Of a stretch of 64,000 nucleotides of DNA, positions 1-10,343 are shown one piece after another. The notes below the pieces were generated by a model. The model was not told where the DNA came from. It saw only the letters and a program-made list of their open reading frames with translations, and did not search any database. Origin of the DNA: Ophiostoma sp. CBS 140.51 (taxonomy: Eukaryota > Ascomycota > Sordariomycetes > Ophiostomatales > Ophiostomataceae); contig JANSLP010000046.1 in NCBI GenBank assembly GCA_029298735.1, positions 95,427 through 159,426 on the forward strand, in the 5' to 3' direction. The translations under genes and the position numbers were made by a program. Within the stretch, counting starts at the first letter, position 1. Each line of letters begins with the position of its first letter.

Positions 1-1231
1 GCGAAGGAGACGTCAACTATGTGCTAGGGACTAGCCATAAAGCAAAAGTGAGGTCGAAATTCATCGGTACACGCGCCTGGACCTCGACGGTTAAATATAT
101 TTCAGCTACGGGCAAACGTTTACCTCCCTTAGTAATATTTACTAGAAAAACGGTCCAATAACAGTGGTTCCCGGTTAATATTACGAAATTTAACGACTAG
201 CGCTTCATAGTAACAGCCAACGGCTGGACAGACAACGAGACTGGCCTCGAATGGCTTCGTGATGTCTTTTTACCGAATACTAAGCTAGAACGGCCAGAAC
301 AAGCCAGATTACTTATTATCGACGGCCACGGTAGCCATAAAAACGACGAATTCATAAGGATATATTATATTCATAATATTTACCTCCTTTTCCTACCTCC
401 ACATACGTCACACGTCTTACAGCCGCTCGATTTAACGGTATTTTCCCCCCTCAAAACGTCCTTCCGCAAATACCTTTCAAATTTAGGTGGAAAAGAGGAA
501 AAAACCTTCGTTAATAAGAAAAGCTTCCTTTTAGTATACGGCGCCGCTCGAGACGACGCAATAACGCTGAGAAACGTACGCAGTGGGTGGTTAACAAGCG
601 GCTTATGGCCAGTAAATGTATCCAGGCCATTGATGAACGGATTGGTGGTCGAGGAAAGCGATTTGCCGCCATCTATACTAAGTAATATTCCCAGCGCTCA
701 ACAGGCTAGATCTACCGGTCGAAATAACGGACGTATACAGAGCCAAGACCACCAGGGACACGTATGGTCGACTCCTCGTACATCAACCGATATAGCGCGC
801 CAATTAAGGCTATTCCAACAACAAGAAGGTAGCTCTACTACATCACGAGTACTTTTTCAGAAAGTTCGAAAGGCATACGATAAAAAGGTCATTAAATCCA
901 CACTACAGAAGCGAAAAATAAGTGCTCTTGAAGCAGCAGCTGAAGCCATGAGGCCTTTAAAAAAAAGGCCGTACAGATCGATCCTAACACCAAATTTGCC
1001 AACATACGACAGATTCAGCGGGCGCAGGTGGCTGCAGGAGAAGATGTAGTACTATTACCGTGAAGTACGTAAAAAGGGCTATTTAACGGCATATTTTTTA
1101 CTTTTCTATCTTTTCTGTTGCTTTTTTAAAATTCAAACGTATTTGACGCTTTTTCCATGATGTTGGTGATATTCTTGGCAAATGGGTGGGCGGAAAGGGG
1201 GGGTTGAGCGAAAAGTAGGGTGGGTCACTTA
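1..1231 (+). mobile_element. Relic of a pogo/Fot1-type (Tc1-mariner) DNA transposon, left end outside the window
   Basis: The first kilobase holds the catalytic and C-terminal part of a pogo-family transposase, broken by stops. The transposase frame ends at 1049 and is followed by about 180 bp of non-coding sequence. A G-rich tail around 1180-1230 contains GGGTGGG twice and ends GGGTCACT next to a TA dinucleotide at 1230-1231, which could be the right terminal inverted repeat and the TA target duplication. The left end is not in the window, so the terminus cannot be confirmed. The region is AT-rich compared with the genes that follow. Confidence 0.7.
3..1049 (+). pseudogene. Decayed DDE transposase (pogo/Fot1 type), 5' end missing
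   Basis: One frame runs from base 3 to the TAG at 1047-1049 and reads as a pogo/Fot1-like DDE_1 transposase. The second catalytic Asp lies in IIDGHGSH (codon 321-323) and the third in LQPLDLTVF (codon 429-431), 35 residues apart, the usual spacing of the group. The upstream part includes the conserved GTSHKAKVR and ATGKRLPPLVIF-like stretches and NGWTDNETGLEWL. Two in-frame stops break it: TAA at 159-161, where the family has Gln, and TAG at 198-200, where it usually has Trp. Both fit C-to-T/G-to-A changes (CAR to TAR, TGG to TAG), as repeat-induced point mutation makes. The first catalytic Asp and the N-terminal helix-turn-helix lie outside the window. The open stretch from 630 is only the tail of this frame, not a separate gene. 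Confidence 0.85.
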
Positions 1232-1912
1232 AGTTCCACAGGCTGTATATGCGACACTAGTTCAACAAGCACTGGAAAATGTGTAGGCGTGAGAAGTAGA
1301 ACCGAATTACACCGAAACTGAACATATGTCACGGCTGTCTATGAAGTTGCGTGCGTACTCGATGTCCAGGCAATATTTGGGCCAACTGTACTGTCGTAGA
1401 GCTCGCAATGGATTTGTTCTCAATATTGTGTGCTGTGCTGTGCTATGAAATTCTGTACTGTGTAGGAGGGCAGAGAGGACATGATGGGATTTCCACCAAG
1501 CAAGTTGGAGCATGAACGACACATGCGCACGCTAAAAGAAGGAAATATTTAGTGAGATTTGCAATCGTGTTTCTTGAATGAATTGGTATTTTTTTCAATG
1601 TTGTTTATGTATGGAGATGGAAATAGGGGTAAGAGGTAGTAAGTAAACAACGACAGTGGCAACAATTAGTAATGATTTTAGGGGCAGTGGGGCGCTGTTG
1701 GTAACGGACAGTTAAGGCAGTTACCGAAGGCTTCCAGAGGGAAAGTGCGTTCTGGCGAGGACGGCGCGTTTTGGCGAAGGCACAACAGGAAGGCGCGTCA
1801 CAACGCATTTACTTCTGGATCGTGACTTCCGATAAAAGTTGGGTTTGAAATTGTTTACCCCTGGAAAAGCACCGTTGTCCACCAACAAAATGTCAACAAA
1901 CATCTCAAAGCA
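1232..1912. other. Intergenic, no gene seen
   Basis: About 680 bp between the transposon relic and the 3' end of the C2H2 factor gene. Short open frames on both strands have no recognisable content. It should contain the 3' UTR of the minus-strand gene. Confidence 0.5.
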
Positions 1913-4866
1913 TCAAGCATTGGCCTGCGCCAACATTCCCTTCAGAACCACGCGATACTTGGCGGCGAGGCCCCACGACATCACCTCAAGCCGTTCCGAG
2001 GCACCCCGAAGCACAGCGGCAGCCGTGATGGTACCATTGTCGTCAGAGCTGCTACCATTGCCAATGCCCTGAACCGAAACACCGCCGCGACCTGTTTTTA
2101 CCCACTCGTCGATGGACGGACTCGGCTTCCAGGTCAGTAAGATGGACGTGGCATTGTTGAATTTCTGTCCGTTAAGTGACTGGCCGGAGAATCGAAGAAA
2201 AGCCCACATGGCGAGGGCAGCGTCAAAGGTCCAAATGACTTCGGTGGGAGTGCTGAAATTGTCAGTGAAAGAAGCCGAAAGAAGAGTTACAAGTATCGCG
2301 GTGAACTAACTCGAAGGTGAACCGGTTGAGGAGACAACGGAGCATGGCTGCATGTGCAAACAAACAACGAGCGCCCGCGGGGTCGGATTTCAATCGACGA
2401 GCGACATCAACCTGTGCCGCTTGTTGTTCTTGCTCTCCTAGACGACCAGCAGCGACTTTAATGGCGCCCAACAAGCCGGGGTCCGTGAGCTCAAGGTAAG
2501 CATGGCGTGAAACGGCGACACACGAGAGTCTAAGAGCTGTCAAGGAAGCAGGTGTGTCGGTAACATGGCGGGCAAGCTGATCGAGACGCTTTTGAGCAAC
2601 GTGTGGCGCCTGACGACTCTGTTGGAACAATGCACGAGATGAAGCTGACTCCAAGCAGATCCGATACAATGCATACGCGAGGCAGCTGAGACCCATATCA
2701 GAAGGCTCTTCAAGCAACTGGCCATGATCCAGCAAGCTAGCCAATATCTGGCCAAAGATGGCCCGTGGATGCGATGCCGCTGCCTCAGTGCCAGGTACTG
2801 CTGCCGTGGTGATAGCGTCGACAGGTAGTGATACCTGTATATCAGAGAGGGCATAGTGACAGGGCGTGCCAAAGAAACACAACATCTGAGCATCAAAGAG
2901 CTGTTCTGTTAGCAGAAAAGCGATATCATTGCGGAGGTCTTCCGAATACATACGAAAATGGACCAGCCAAGGCGGCTGTATCGATGGTCCTGACGCATGG
3001 CCTTCTGGACAGCTTCACTCGAGGCCGTCGGATCTCGTCGCTGCAACTCACGGGCAGCAGAGTAGTCTGCATGTAAGAGATGCATTCGACGACAAGCGGC
3101 CACGAGTGATGCACGACTGATTTCAGCGTGGTGGAATAATCTCGGAGACCCACTGTACAGGCCAAAATACGACTGCAGCAAAGAAGCCTGCATCACACAC
3201 GGCTCCAAGACGAATCGATGGTCATGCTCACACTGCCAAGTCAGCGAGTATTCCGGAACAAAAGCCTCCTGGTATAAAAAACACTTACAATATACACAAT
3301 CTGCCTCCTGACCAGCTCATCGAGTGGGAACGCCAGCTTCTCCAAGCCGCCGCTTGCATACACAGCACCAACCGAAGCCATAGCCATTAGCAATATCGGA
3401 GCAGCCTTGTCCACCCTGAAGCTCCCACGTGGGCTGTCCACAATTGGCAACCAAGCAGAAAAGTGTGCCAAGTAGCAGTTGACACACGCCGTCAAAGATG
3501 GAATTGACGGGAAGTTGGCAAGGTCTGGAAGCGGCCACACGGGGCGATGGGCATAGGTCGCCAATATTTGCATGGACATGCGTGCCTGAGCATTGACACA
3601 GGCCGAGATAGTCCTGAGAAGGTCCCCGGTTCCCGAAGCTGCACCATCCGGTGCAATGGTCGACAAAAGTGTCGTGGCTCGTGGTGTTGGTGTGGACGGC
3701 CGAGTCACCGTCGGAAGGTTTACCGGATCAACGGGGGTATTCGGCTGGTAGTACACCGTCGGCCAAGCGCTCTCTTCAGGACTGCCATTCGGCAAGTCGC
3801 CGGTGTTTGGTTGACCATCGACCTCTTCTGCTTTGAGAGCACGGACAATTTCCGAGTCACGATCAGGCGGTGATCTACCAGCTACCGATCCAGTACCAGA
3901 AGATATTGGTGATGCAACAATTACGACCTGAGGATCTGATAGTGGAGGCGGTGGAGGTTGAGGTAATGCCCCAATGGCCTCAAAAATGTCGTTGTCCGGC
4001 ACATCGGTGAAGCCCCAGTCAAACGAGCCTGCCGCACCCGTACCTTCCGCATACTGGGTCGCTGTCCAGACGTGCTCATCAGATGTCGAGTAGAAGAACA
4101 GATTCTGGAAACTGTTGGTAGAATCAATGCCGGAAATATTCTGCTGCGCCGCCTGATATTGCCCAAGACCCGGAGCCGTGCTATTATCAAGAACGCCATC
4201 GAGCTCATGGGCGAGCATATCCCACTCGATACGCGGCGGAGCTACGGCGGTCGGTGTTGGGTGCTCCGTTGCCAACGGTACGGCATGTTGCGGCGTGTTC
4301 TCGTTATTGACACTGTACACGGAAGCAGACCTTGCTGGCGTGGATCTCCTTGACGTGAGTCGGGTGGTGGACGTTGCTTGCCGAGTGCTATGTCGTGTGG
4401 CATGGCGCGCGGCCCTTTCAGAATTTCGACCGGCCTCATTTCCGCCGTCACTACTCAAGGACTGCTGTCGATTCTTCCGTGGACGTCCAGCACGCTTTGC
4501 TACCTGCCCATGTGCTTGAAAAAGATGTCGTGAGAGGACATCACTGGTGGATTGTCAGTGCCCTTTACGGTGAAATAAGATCCGGGGCATTGCCGCGAAA
4601 CCGAGCTTGGCAAATTTTCTCACCTTCTTGAGTACACCTTCTGACACAATGAGCAGCTCAAGGTGTTGGACTCTACCAATATCCCCAAAAACAACCAGTT
4701 AGCAACCGGATTCGGTGTAAGTCTGAGCAGACGGACAAATGCGGCACAATAAAAATCGAGCAGACAAAAACATGCCAAAAAACACAAACTTACGCTGTTT
4801 TTCAAGCTCGGCTCGCGTCGAAGCAGGCGTCCTCGGCTCGCCCGACGGAGAATCGGTGTCCGGCAT
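1913..4866 (-). CDS. C2H2 zinc-finger transcription factor with AT-hook-like motif and fungal MHR domain (6 exons)
   Basis: Predicted nuclear DNA-binding regulator of 861 residues. Exons on the minus strand: 4866-4794, 4672-4624, 4543-3289, 3232-2954, 2900-2311 and 2252-1913; the introns have GTAAGT, GTGAGA, GTAAGT, GTATGT and GTTAGT donors, and the total is divisible by three. Splicing exons 2 and 3 builds one finger, C31-x2-C34-x12-H47-x4-H52, followed directly by a basic AGRPRK stretch like an AT-hook (about 59-64). A long Ser/Thr/Pro-rich linker follows, then the fungal-specific middle homology region (PF04082 type): YLAHFSAWLPIVD, FVLEPCVMQASLL, and GWSIFLFDAQML formed across the fourth intron. 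No Zn2Cys6 cluster is present. The start is the first Met of a short first exon reading MPDTDSPSGE. Target genes are unknown; the nearest neighbour is the transaldolase-like gene on the same strand. Confidence 0.82.
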
Positions 4867-5289
4867 TCTGGCGCCGATGTTGGCCTACAGGACACTTGGT
4901 GTAAGTCGCTCGTATTTTTGGTGGTGAGAGTGGAATTATGGGATTGTGGAATAGTGGAATTGATCGAGGGGGGAGGTCTGCTATTTATGCAGCTTGGAGC
5001 AAGTGACGCCAAAAATCAACTAACACGCGCGATACAGTGACCTAATACGGCTCGATCGCCAGTTTCCCCGCAGCATCTCCACACAAACCAGACACAGGGA
5101 CTGACAGGCACGACAGGGGAAGCTACAGCACGCGCGTGAGCTACCGGTTGCTTGCCTGCACTTGGTTGGTGAATTTATTTCGATTTTATTTTCACGCTGG
5201 TCACTTCCCGGAAATACCAGCAAGTCAAACTACTTTACTCCAAACACTCTAGGTTACTTTCCAGATATCAGCGTGCCGCCTTGCCCCGT
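4867..5289. other. Intergenic: C2H2-factor promoter and 3' end of the transaldolase-like gene
   Basis: About 420 bp. It must hold the promoter of the minus-strand factor gene and the 3' UTR of the next minus-strand gene. I see no further gene or clear element. Confidence 0.5.
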
Positions 5290-6481
5290 TCAGCAGTTCA
5301 GCTTTGCCTGCAGGGCCTCAATGTATTCCTGGCTCGCCTTCTCCCAGACGGCAAACTTTGACAGACCCTCCTCTAGCTTATTGTTCGTCAACGTATCAGC
5401 TGCGTTAATCTTATCCAGAACGCCGTCCGCCAGGTAGTCCGTGTCGTCGTCAACATCCGGCAGCTGGCCCGGATCGGCCTTGGCAGCATTGGCTACAGCA
5501 ACGGCAATACGGTCGGTTGTCTCGTCCTTCCGAGGTGGCGTCCAGTCTTCCCATGCAAAGCTCTGTCCCTGGTCCTTGATCTGTTTGGCCACAGGCACCT
5601 TCCAAACACCCTTTCGGTATGCAGGCATCTTGTCTGAAAGTGCCAGGTCCTCCAGCAAGTTGCGGCCAATGGTGACATGATCTGCTCCGAGAGCTGGTGC
5701 CGTCATGACCTCACGAGGTGAGGCGTATGACGCAGTCTTGAGCTGGGGTGTGGGACGACCGGTCTTGGCCGTCAGCTGGTTGTATGCATGGCGGATCAAC
5801 AAGTGACGTGCTGCCATGGGATGTTCTGTGGCTGGGTCAACCACATCGGGCCAAATGGATGGGTCGCCGTGGGCTCCGGGCTCGTTGAAGTAGATGGAGA
5901 TGGCAAACATGCCAGCCTGCTCAGCTGCCAGTGCTTGTGGCACCGAAAAGAGTGTGGTGCCCAACGTGCGGATGCCCTCGTCACTGAGAATGCGGGCAGC
6001 CTGGACACCGGCTGACGTCGTTGCAATCTTGATGGCAATCCGGTCACTGATCGTTAGTAGGGACCAAACATTTTGCCGTAAATATGATATGGACCACTTA
6101 CGCTGGGATGCCTGCAGAGAGGTATGCTTTGTGACGCCGACGAGCATCGAGAAGCACAAAGTCTTTGTCATTGGCCCGCGTTGGCGACGTCTGCGACAGA
6201 ACGGTACCCGAGATCACAGGCAACACAGTGGCGGCAATGCGAGCCAGAGCCAGCACATACACCTCATCCCAGGCCTGGCCCTTGAGCTCACGGGCTGTCT
6301 GCTCAACGATACCGGCATTGACGGGATCGATAAGGGCGTCATGGACAATGCGTTGGTTGGACGTCTGATCGTGGCAGCGAATGGGCAGAGACTTGATGAA
6401 GGTAGGGTCAAGGGAGTCAGCATCAACATTGATGTGATCCTCAAGAACCTCGAGGAGAGTCTTGGTCGGTTGTGAACCCAT
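5290..6481 (-). CDS. Transaldolase-like enzyme
   Basis: Predicted cytosolic Schiff-base aldolase of the transaldolase family (transfer of a dihydroxyacetone unit between sugar phosphates), 378 residues. Exons 6481-6102 and 6046-5290; the 55-bp intron has a GTAAGT donor and CTAAC branch site. The join gives AGIPADRIAIKIATT, matching the family strand that carries the Schiff-base lysine (here K133; K132 in E. coli TalB). It is followed by GVQAARILSDEGI and the QALAAEQAGMFAISIYF stretch typical of the barrel. The start reads MGSQPTKTLLEVLEDHINVD; an upstream in-frame Met was rejected because it precedes a non-conserved stretch. It is more divergent than the housekeeping enzyme and has an extended C-terminus, so it could be a specialised paralogue acting on another phosphosugar. 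It is divergent from the MFS gene, with about 640 bp between the starts. Confidence 0.8.
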
Positions 6482-7118
6482 GATGTCAATGTGATGATAA
6501 AAAGGCAAGTAATTGCTGTTGATGCGGAGTAGATGAGGAGGAGAGAGATGGAAACAAAAGAGCAAAATGAGAACAACAGAGATACAACCGAAAGTCAACG
6601 AGATACAACCCAACTCCAACTTCGACTGGAAATGGCATCTCTTGCGTCTTGTATCCCATGATGAGTGCCATCAGCGCCGAGCTCGCAGTTGTTCCTCTGC
6701 ATTGTGGAATTTATCGCTTGCACGATGCCACCGATTTTATTCCACAATCTAAATTCCACAATTCCACATCCCCACACCACACACAACACCGCGCTAACAA
6801 AAACCCCAGCCAATATTCACCCTCAATCTCCTCAATCTATCTCACAGTCCCCGGATCGTCAATGTGGAGTTTTTTACACGTTTTCCCCACAGACGGCAAA
6901 CAGCGCGGACTGACAGCCGAAGTGACAGAAATGCCAGCATATCCACGACCGCCTTCACAGATATACATATCACGATGCCCCCGAGGTAGCCTTGCATCAG
7001 GACATGCCTTCATCTCTCCTATCATCTCATCTGTCTTGGCAATCCTTCCACGTATAAGGTGACTCTTTTTGCCTTCACCTGTCACAACCCATTTCGACGT
7101 CCACCACATCGCCTCAAC
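6482..7118. other. Divergent promoter region between the transaldolase-like and MFS genes
   Basis: A 637-bp shared upstream region, pyrimidine/A-rich and low in GC relative to the flanking coding sequence. The short frames in it look random. Shared regulation of the pair is an inference from the head-to-head layout. Confidence 0.5.
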
Positions 7119-8781
7119 ATGACATCTACTCCGTCGAAGACTGGCGATGTCGCCACGACGACGACCGCTGAGCATGCAGACATCGACGACCTCTCATCGG
7201 TCAACAACAATGCCTCCCTCGCACCAGGATCGCCCTATCGTATCAAAGTTGAGAAGAGCCTCGTCCGCAAGCTCGATGCCAAGATGTTTCTGCTGGTGAT
7301 CATCTATATTCTCAATTACATCGATCGCAACAATGCGTCTGCGGCGAGGTGAGCAGGCCTCTTTTCGAATACTTCTTTACGAGTGACAACTGACATATCC
7401 AGACTCCAAGGTTTTCAGTCTGACCTCAACCTTACTGACACAGACTTTGCTACGGTCACCTCAATTCTCTTCGCGGGCTTCATCCTGTTTCAAGTGCCGT
7501 CCAATATGATCATGGTAAGCCAAGCCTCATCGCCGCTGTTCATGTACCAATTCTGACTAAGTATAGAACCGCATTGGCCGCCCATCTCTCTATTTGCCTG
7601 CCTGTATGGTCGCCTGGGGCCTCATCTCGACTCTGACCGGTGTTGTTACAAGTTATGGTGGAGCGGTTGCCTGTCGTTTCTTCATCGGTCTTGTCGAGGC
7701 CGCTTTCTCGCCCGGGTCATTCTTTCTTTTATCGGCTTGGTACACAAAGAAGGAACTGTCGTTGCGTGTCGCCATCTTCTACTGCGGCAACCTCATTTCC
7801 AACGCCTTTGGTAGTCTCATGGCTGCGGGTATCCTGGCCCGAATGGAAGGTGTTCTCGGTCACCGTGCCTGGCGCTGGCTATTCTTCATCGAAGGCGCCA
7901 TCACTATTGCTGTCGCCTTCATTGCCATCTTCATCCTGCCCGACTTCCCTCACAACACTACGCGTCACTTTTCAGTCGATGAGATGCATGTCGCTCAACT
8001 TCGCATGCGTGAAGACACGGGCGAAGTCGATGTTGACTCGGCCGAGGAAAAGTGGTATCACGGTGCCAAGCTCGCCTTTGCCGACTGGAAGATGTACCTG
8101 CTTGCCATTTCTCAGACGGCCATGATTGCCGGCACATCCTTTTCGACCTACTTCCCCTCACTCACCAAGACACTCGGCTTCGGTACCACCGAGACTCTGT
8201 TGTTGTCTGCTCCTCCATGGATCTTCGCCTGTATCGTGGCTCTGGGAAACACCTGGCATGCCGACCGTGTTGGTGAACGCTACATGCACCATGCCTGGCC
8301 TCTTGGTCTTGGTATTGTCGGCTTTATCATGGCCATCGCAACCCAGCCCACCAATATCGGCGCCCGCTACACTTCGCTCTTCTTCATGGCCGCCTCCTAC
8401 GCCGGCTACATTATCATGTTTCCCTGGATGGCCGCATCTTTCCCACGCCCGCCTGCGAAACGCGCCGTCGTCCTCTCGTTTGTCAACGCCGCCTCCCAGC
8501 TTGGCGCCATTGCCGGCTCCTACATGTGGCCCTCCACCTACGGCCCTTCCTTCCGCATCCCCTTCGGCATCACTACCGCCATGTATGGCCTGACAATACT
8601 GCTCAATCTTGTGTTCCGCCAGAGCCTTGTGGCGGCCAACAAGAAGCTGGCGTCGGGCGAGGCTGCTGCCTTTGAAGAGCATACGGATCTGGCCAAGCTG
8701 GATGCACAGCTTGATAGTGTTGCCGGACCGGCGGCGGGGCAATATGAAAATGCTCGGCGGCAGTTCAGATATATGCTGTGA
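7119..8781 (+). CDS. MFS transporter, anion:cation symporter (Dal5/allantoate-permease-like) family
   Basis: Plasma-membrane importer of an organic anion, 518 residues. Exons 7119-7348, 7403-7514 and 7567-8781, with GTGAGC and GTAAGC donors. Features of the ACS family are visible: LVIIYILNYIDRNNASAAR in the first membrane segment, the NRIGRPSLYLP loop between segments 2 and 3, RFFIGLVEAAFSPGSFFLLSAWYTKKELSLR, and a central hydrophilic loop of about 60 residues ending in a DWK motif. About twelve hydrophobic segments can be counted. The start follows AACATG and gives a Thr/Asp-rich cytosolic N-terminus of about 50 residues. The substrate is unknown; relatives carry allantoate, nicotinate, pantothenate or aromatic and sugar acids. 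Divergent pairing with the transaldolase-like gene suggests linked expression. Confidence 0.88.
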
Positions 8782-10343
8782 GTGTCGGTGTTGTAGCCGT
8801 AGCTAAAATTTGTATTTATGGACGAATGTGGCCTTCTTGCGGTACAGGTTTGGCGGCTAGGTATATTTAGTCCACTTCCAGTATCCGCGGGTATGACATT
8901 ATCAAGAACAAAGCAATAACATTGAATATATGAATCGAAAACCGTCCTCCGTCATTGTCACTGTTGATCTTTTGTTTGTCCATTCTTGCTTTACGACGGC
9001 TGTTTTTGGAGAATAGAATTCGTTTGAGCAAAACATGTAGAGAATATGATTGTCGTTGGCCGCCTATGGGCCTCAAAACTGGCCTCAAAAGTGTGCATCC
9101 ATTTGTCGGTTGCAATGTCCTAGATTGTAAAAGTTTGTAGGCACTCAACAGCGACCCTGTAGACTGGCCAAAAGTTGCCTTGTATACAGCAAAAATTGCA
9201 CATTTCATGGCATTCAATGCCTTCGTTAGGCATCCATCATGTTCAGTGTCGTGTGTGTGTGTGTGTCTTTGCATCCATACATATGCATTGCTTGCGCCTT
9301 TGGCCCCCAACAACAAATCAGTGGCCAATCATGCCAGCAGATGTGCAGTATTTACAAGGGAACCTGATCTCTTCTTCCTCTTTTCGTGATAGTCGGCAAT
9401 TGTGCACATTCCACTTCGTCTGCGGCAGGTAATTTTGCCAAGGAACGATACAGACGGCTACTCGAGTGGTCAAAGTTCAACCGTACGCAAGCGAGAAGAT
9501 ATGCGAAGCCTAGTTTTTCGTGCACTTTGTTTTGTACCCAATTAATCAAAATTCGATCTACATTGTCTGGGCTCCAAAGGGTGCTGTGAACTTGGCGACA
9601 AGGAGAGCAAACATCGAACGGGATGCAGAGTACTCATCTAAAGTTGCTAGGAGTCTGCCATCCCATGGCATTCTTATTTTTCATTCCTTTCATCCCAACC
9701 TTCCCCTCCACAGCATCCTCGACCATTCTACATCGCTCGTTCCAGTCCTTTCTAAAGGAAATAATAGGCAAGTCAGTATTGATACCCTTCGTAATATTCA
9801 GGCACTGGATGGCTTTAATGGTTTCGCAAGGGGCCGGAAACTTGACTTCGATGCTGTTCAGTATTCTTGGTAATTCCCTACAGTTTGAAAGTGCCTCTCT
9901 CCGAAAGAATACATGCCATTATTGTTATTTCTTAGGTTGCAACTTTAGTAGAGACGGTAAAGCTTCAGAAGCCGCAAGAAAACAATCTGGTCCCATGAGG
10001 TCAGTGCACTGCTGTCTTTCAAGGCAGACATACAAAACTACGCCTGCAGCAATCGTTTTCCTATTCTTGGCGCCTTACATGTTCCTGAATATCATGTCGC
10101 CTATTTTCGCTATATTTTTTACACTGCCTCCATATGTCAAACGTTGGGGGGGGCCCAAATCAACGGGCTGCACATCACGGGCCGCAATAACAGGCCGTTC
10201 AGAGCGTCGCCTCACACTCTGGAGTGCCTTATGGAAAACAACAGAATCTATCACTTTTCCTCGGGGGATATACTTAAGTACACAGACTCGACGTCTTTTA
10301 TCCCCGAGACTTAACTCATTTTTCAAATCAAGCACGATCCGAC
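8782..10343. other. Intergenic, no convincing gene
   Basis: About 1.56 kb. It includes a short GT run near 9248-9266. A frame of 274 codons from 9623 runs into the deaminase gene in another phase, but its composition is not protein-like and no family is recognised. Upstream of 10344 it must contain the deaminase promoter. Confidence 0.45.

Noticed and set aside
630..1049. Separate 139-codon gene
   Set aside because: It is the in-frame C-terminus of the broken transposase.
2262..3208. Two or three separate small minus-strand genes
   Set aside because: Splicing joins them into the MHR domain of the C2H2 factor with good splice sites and family motifs across the joins.
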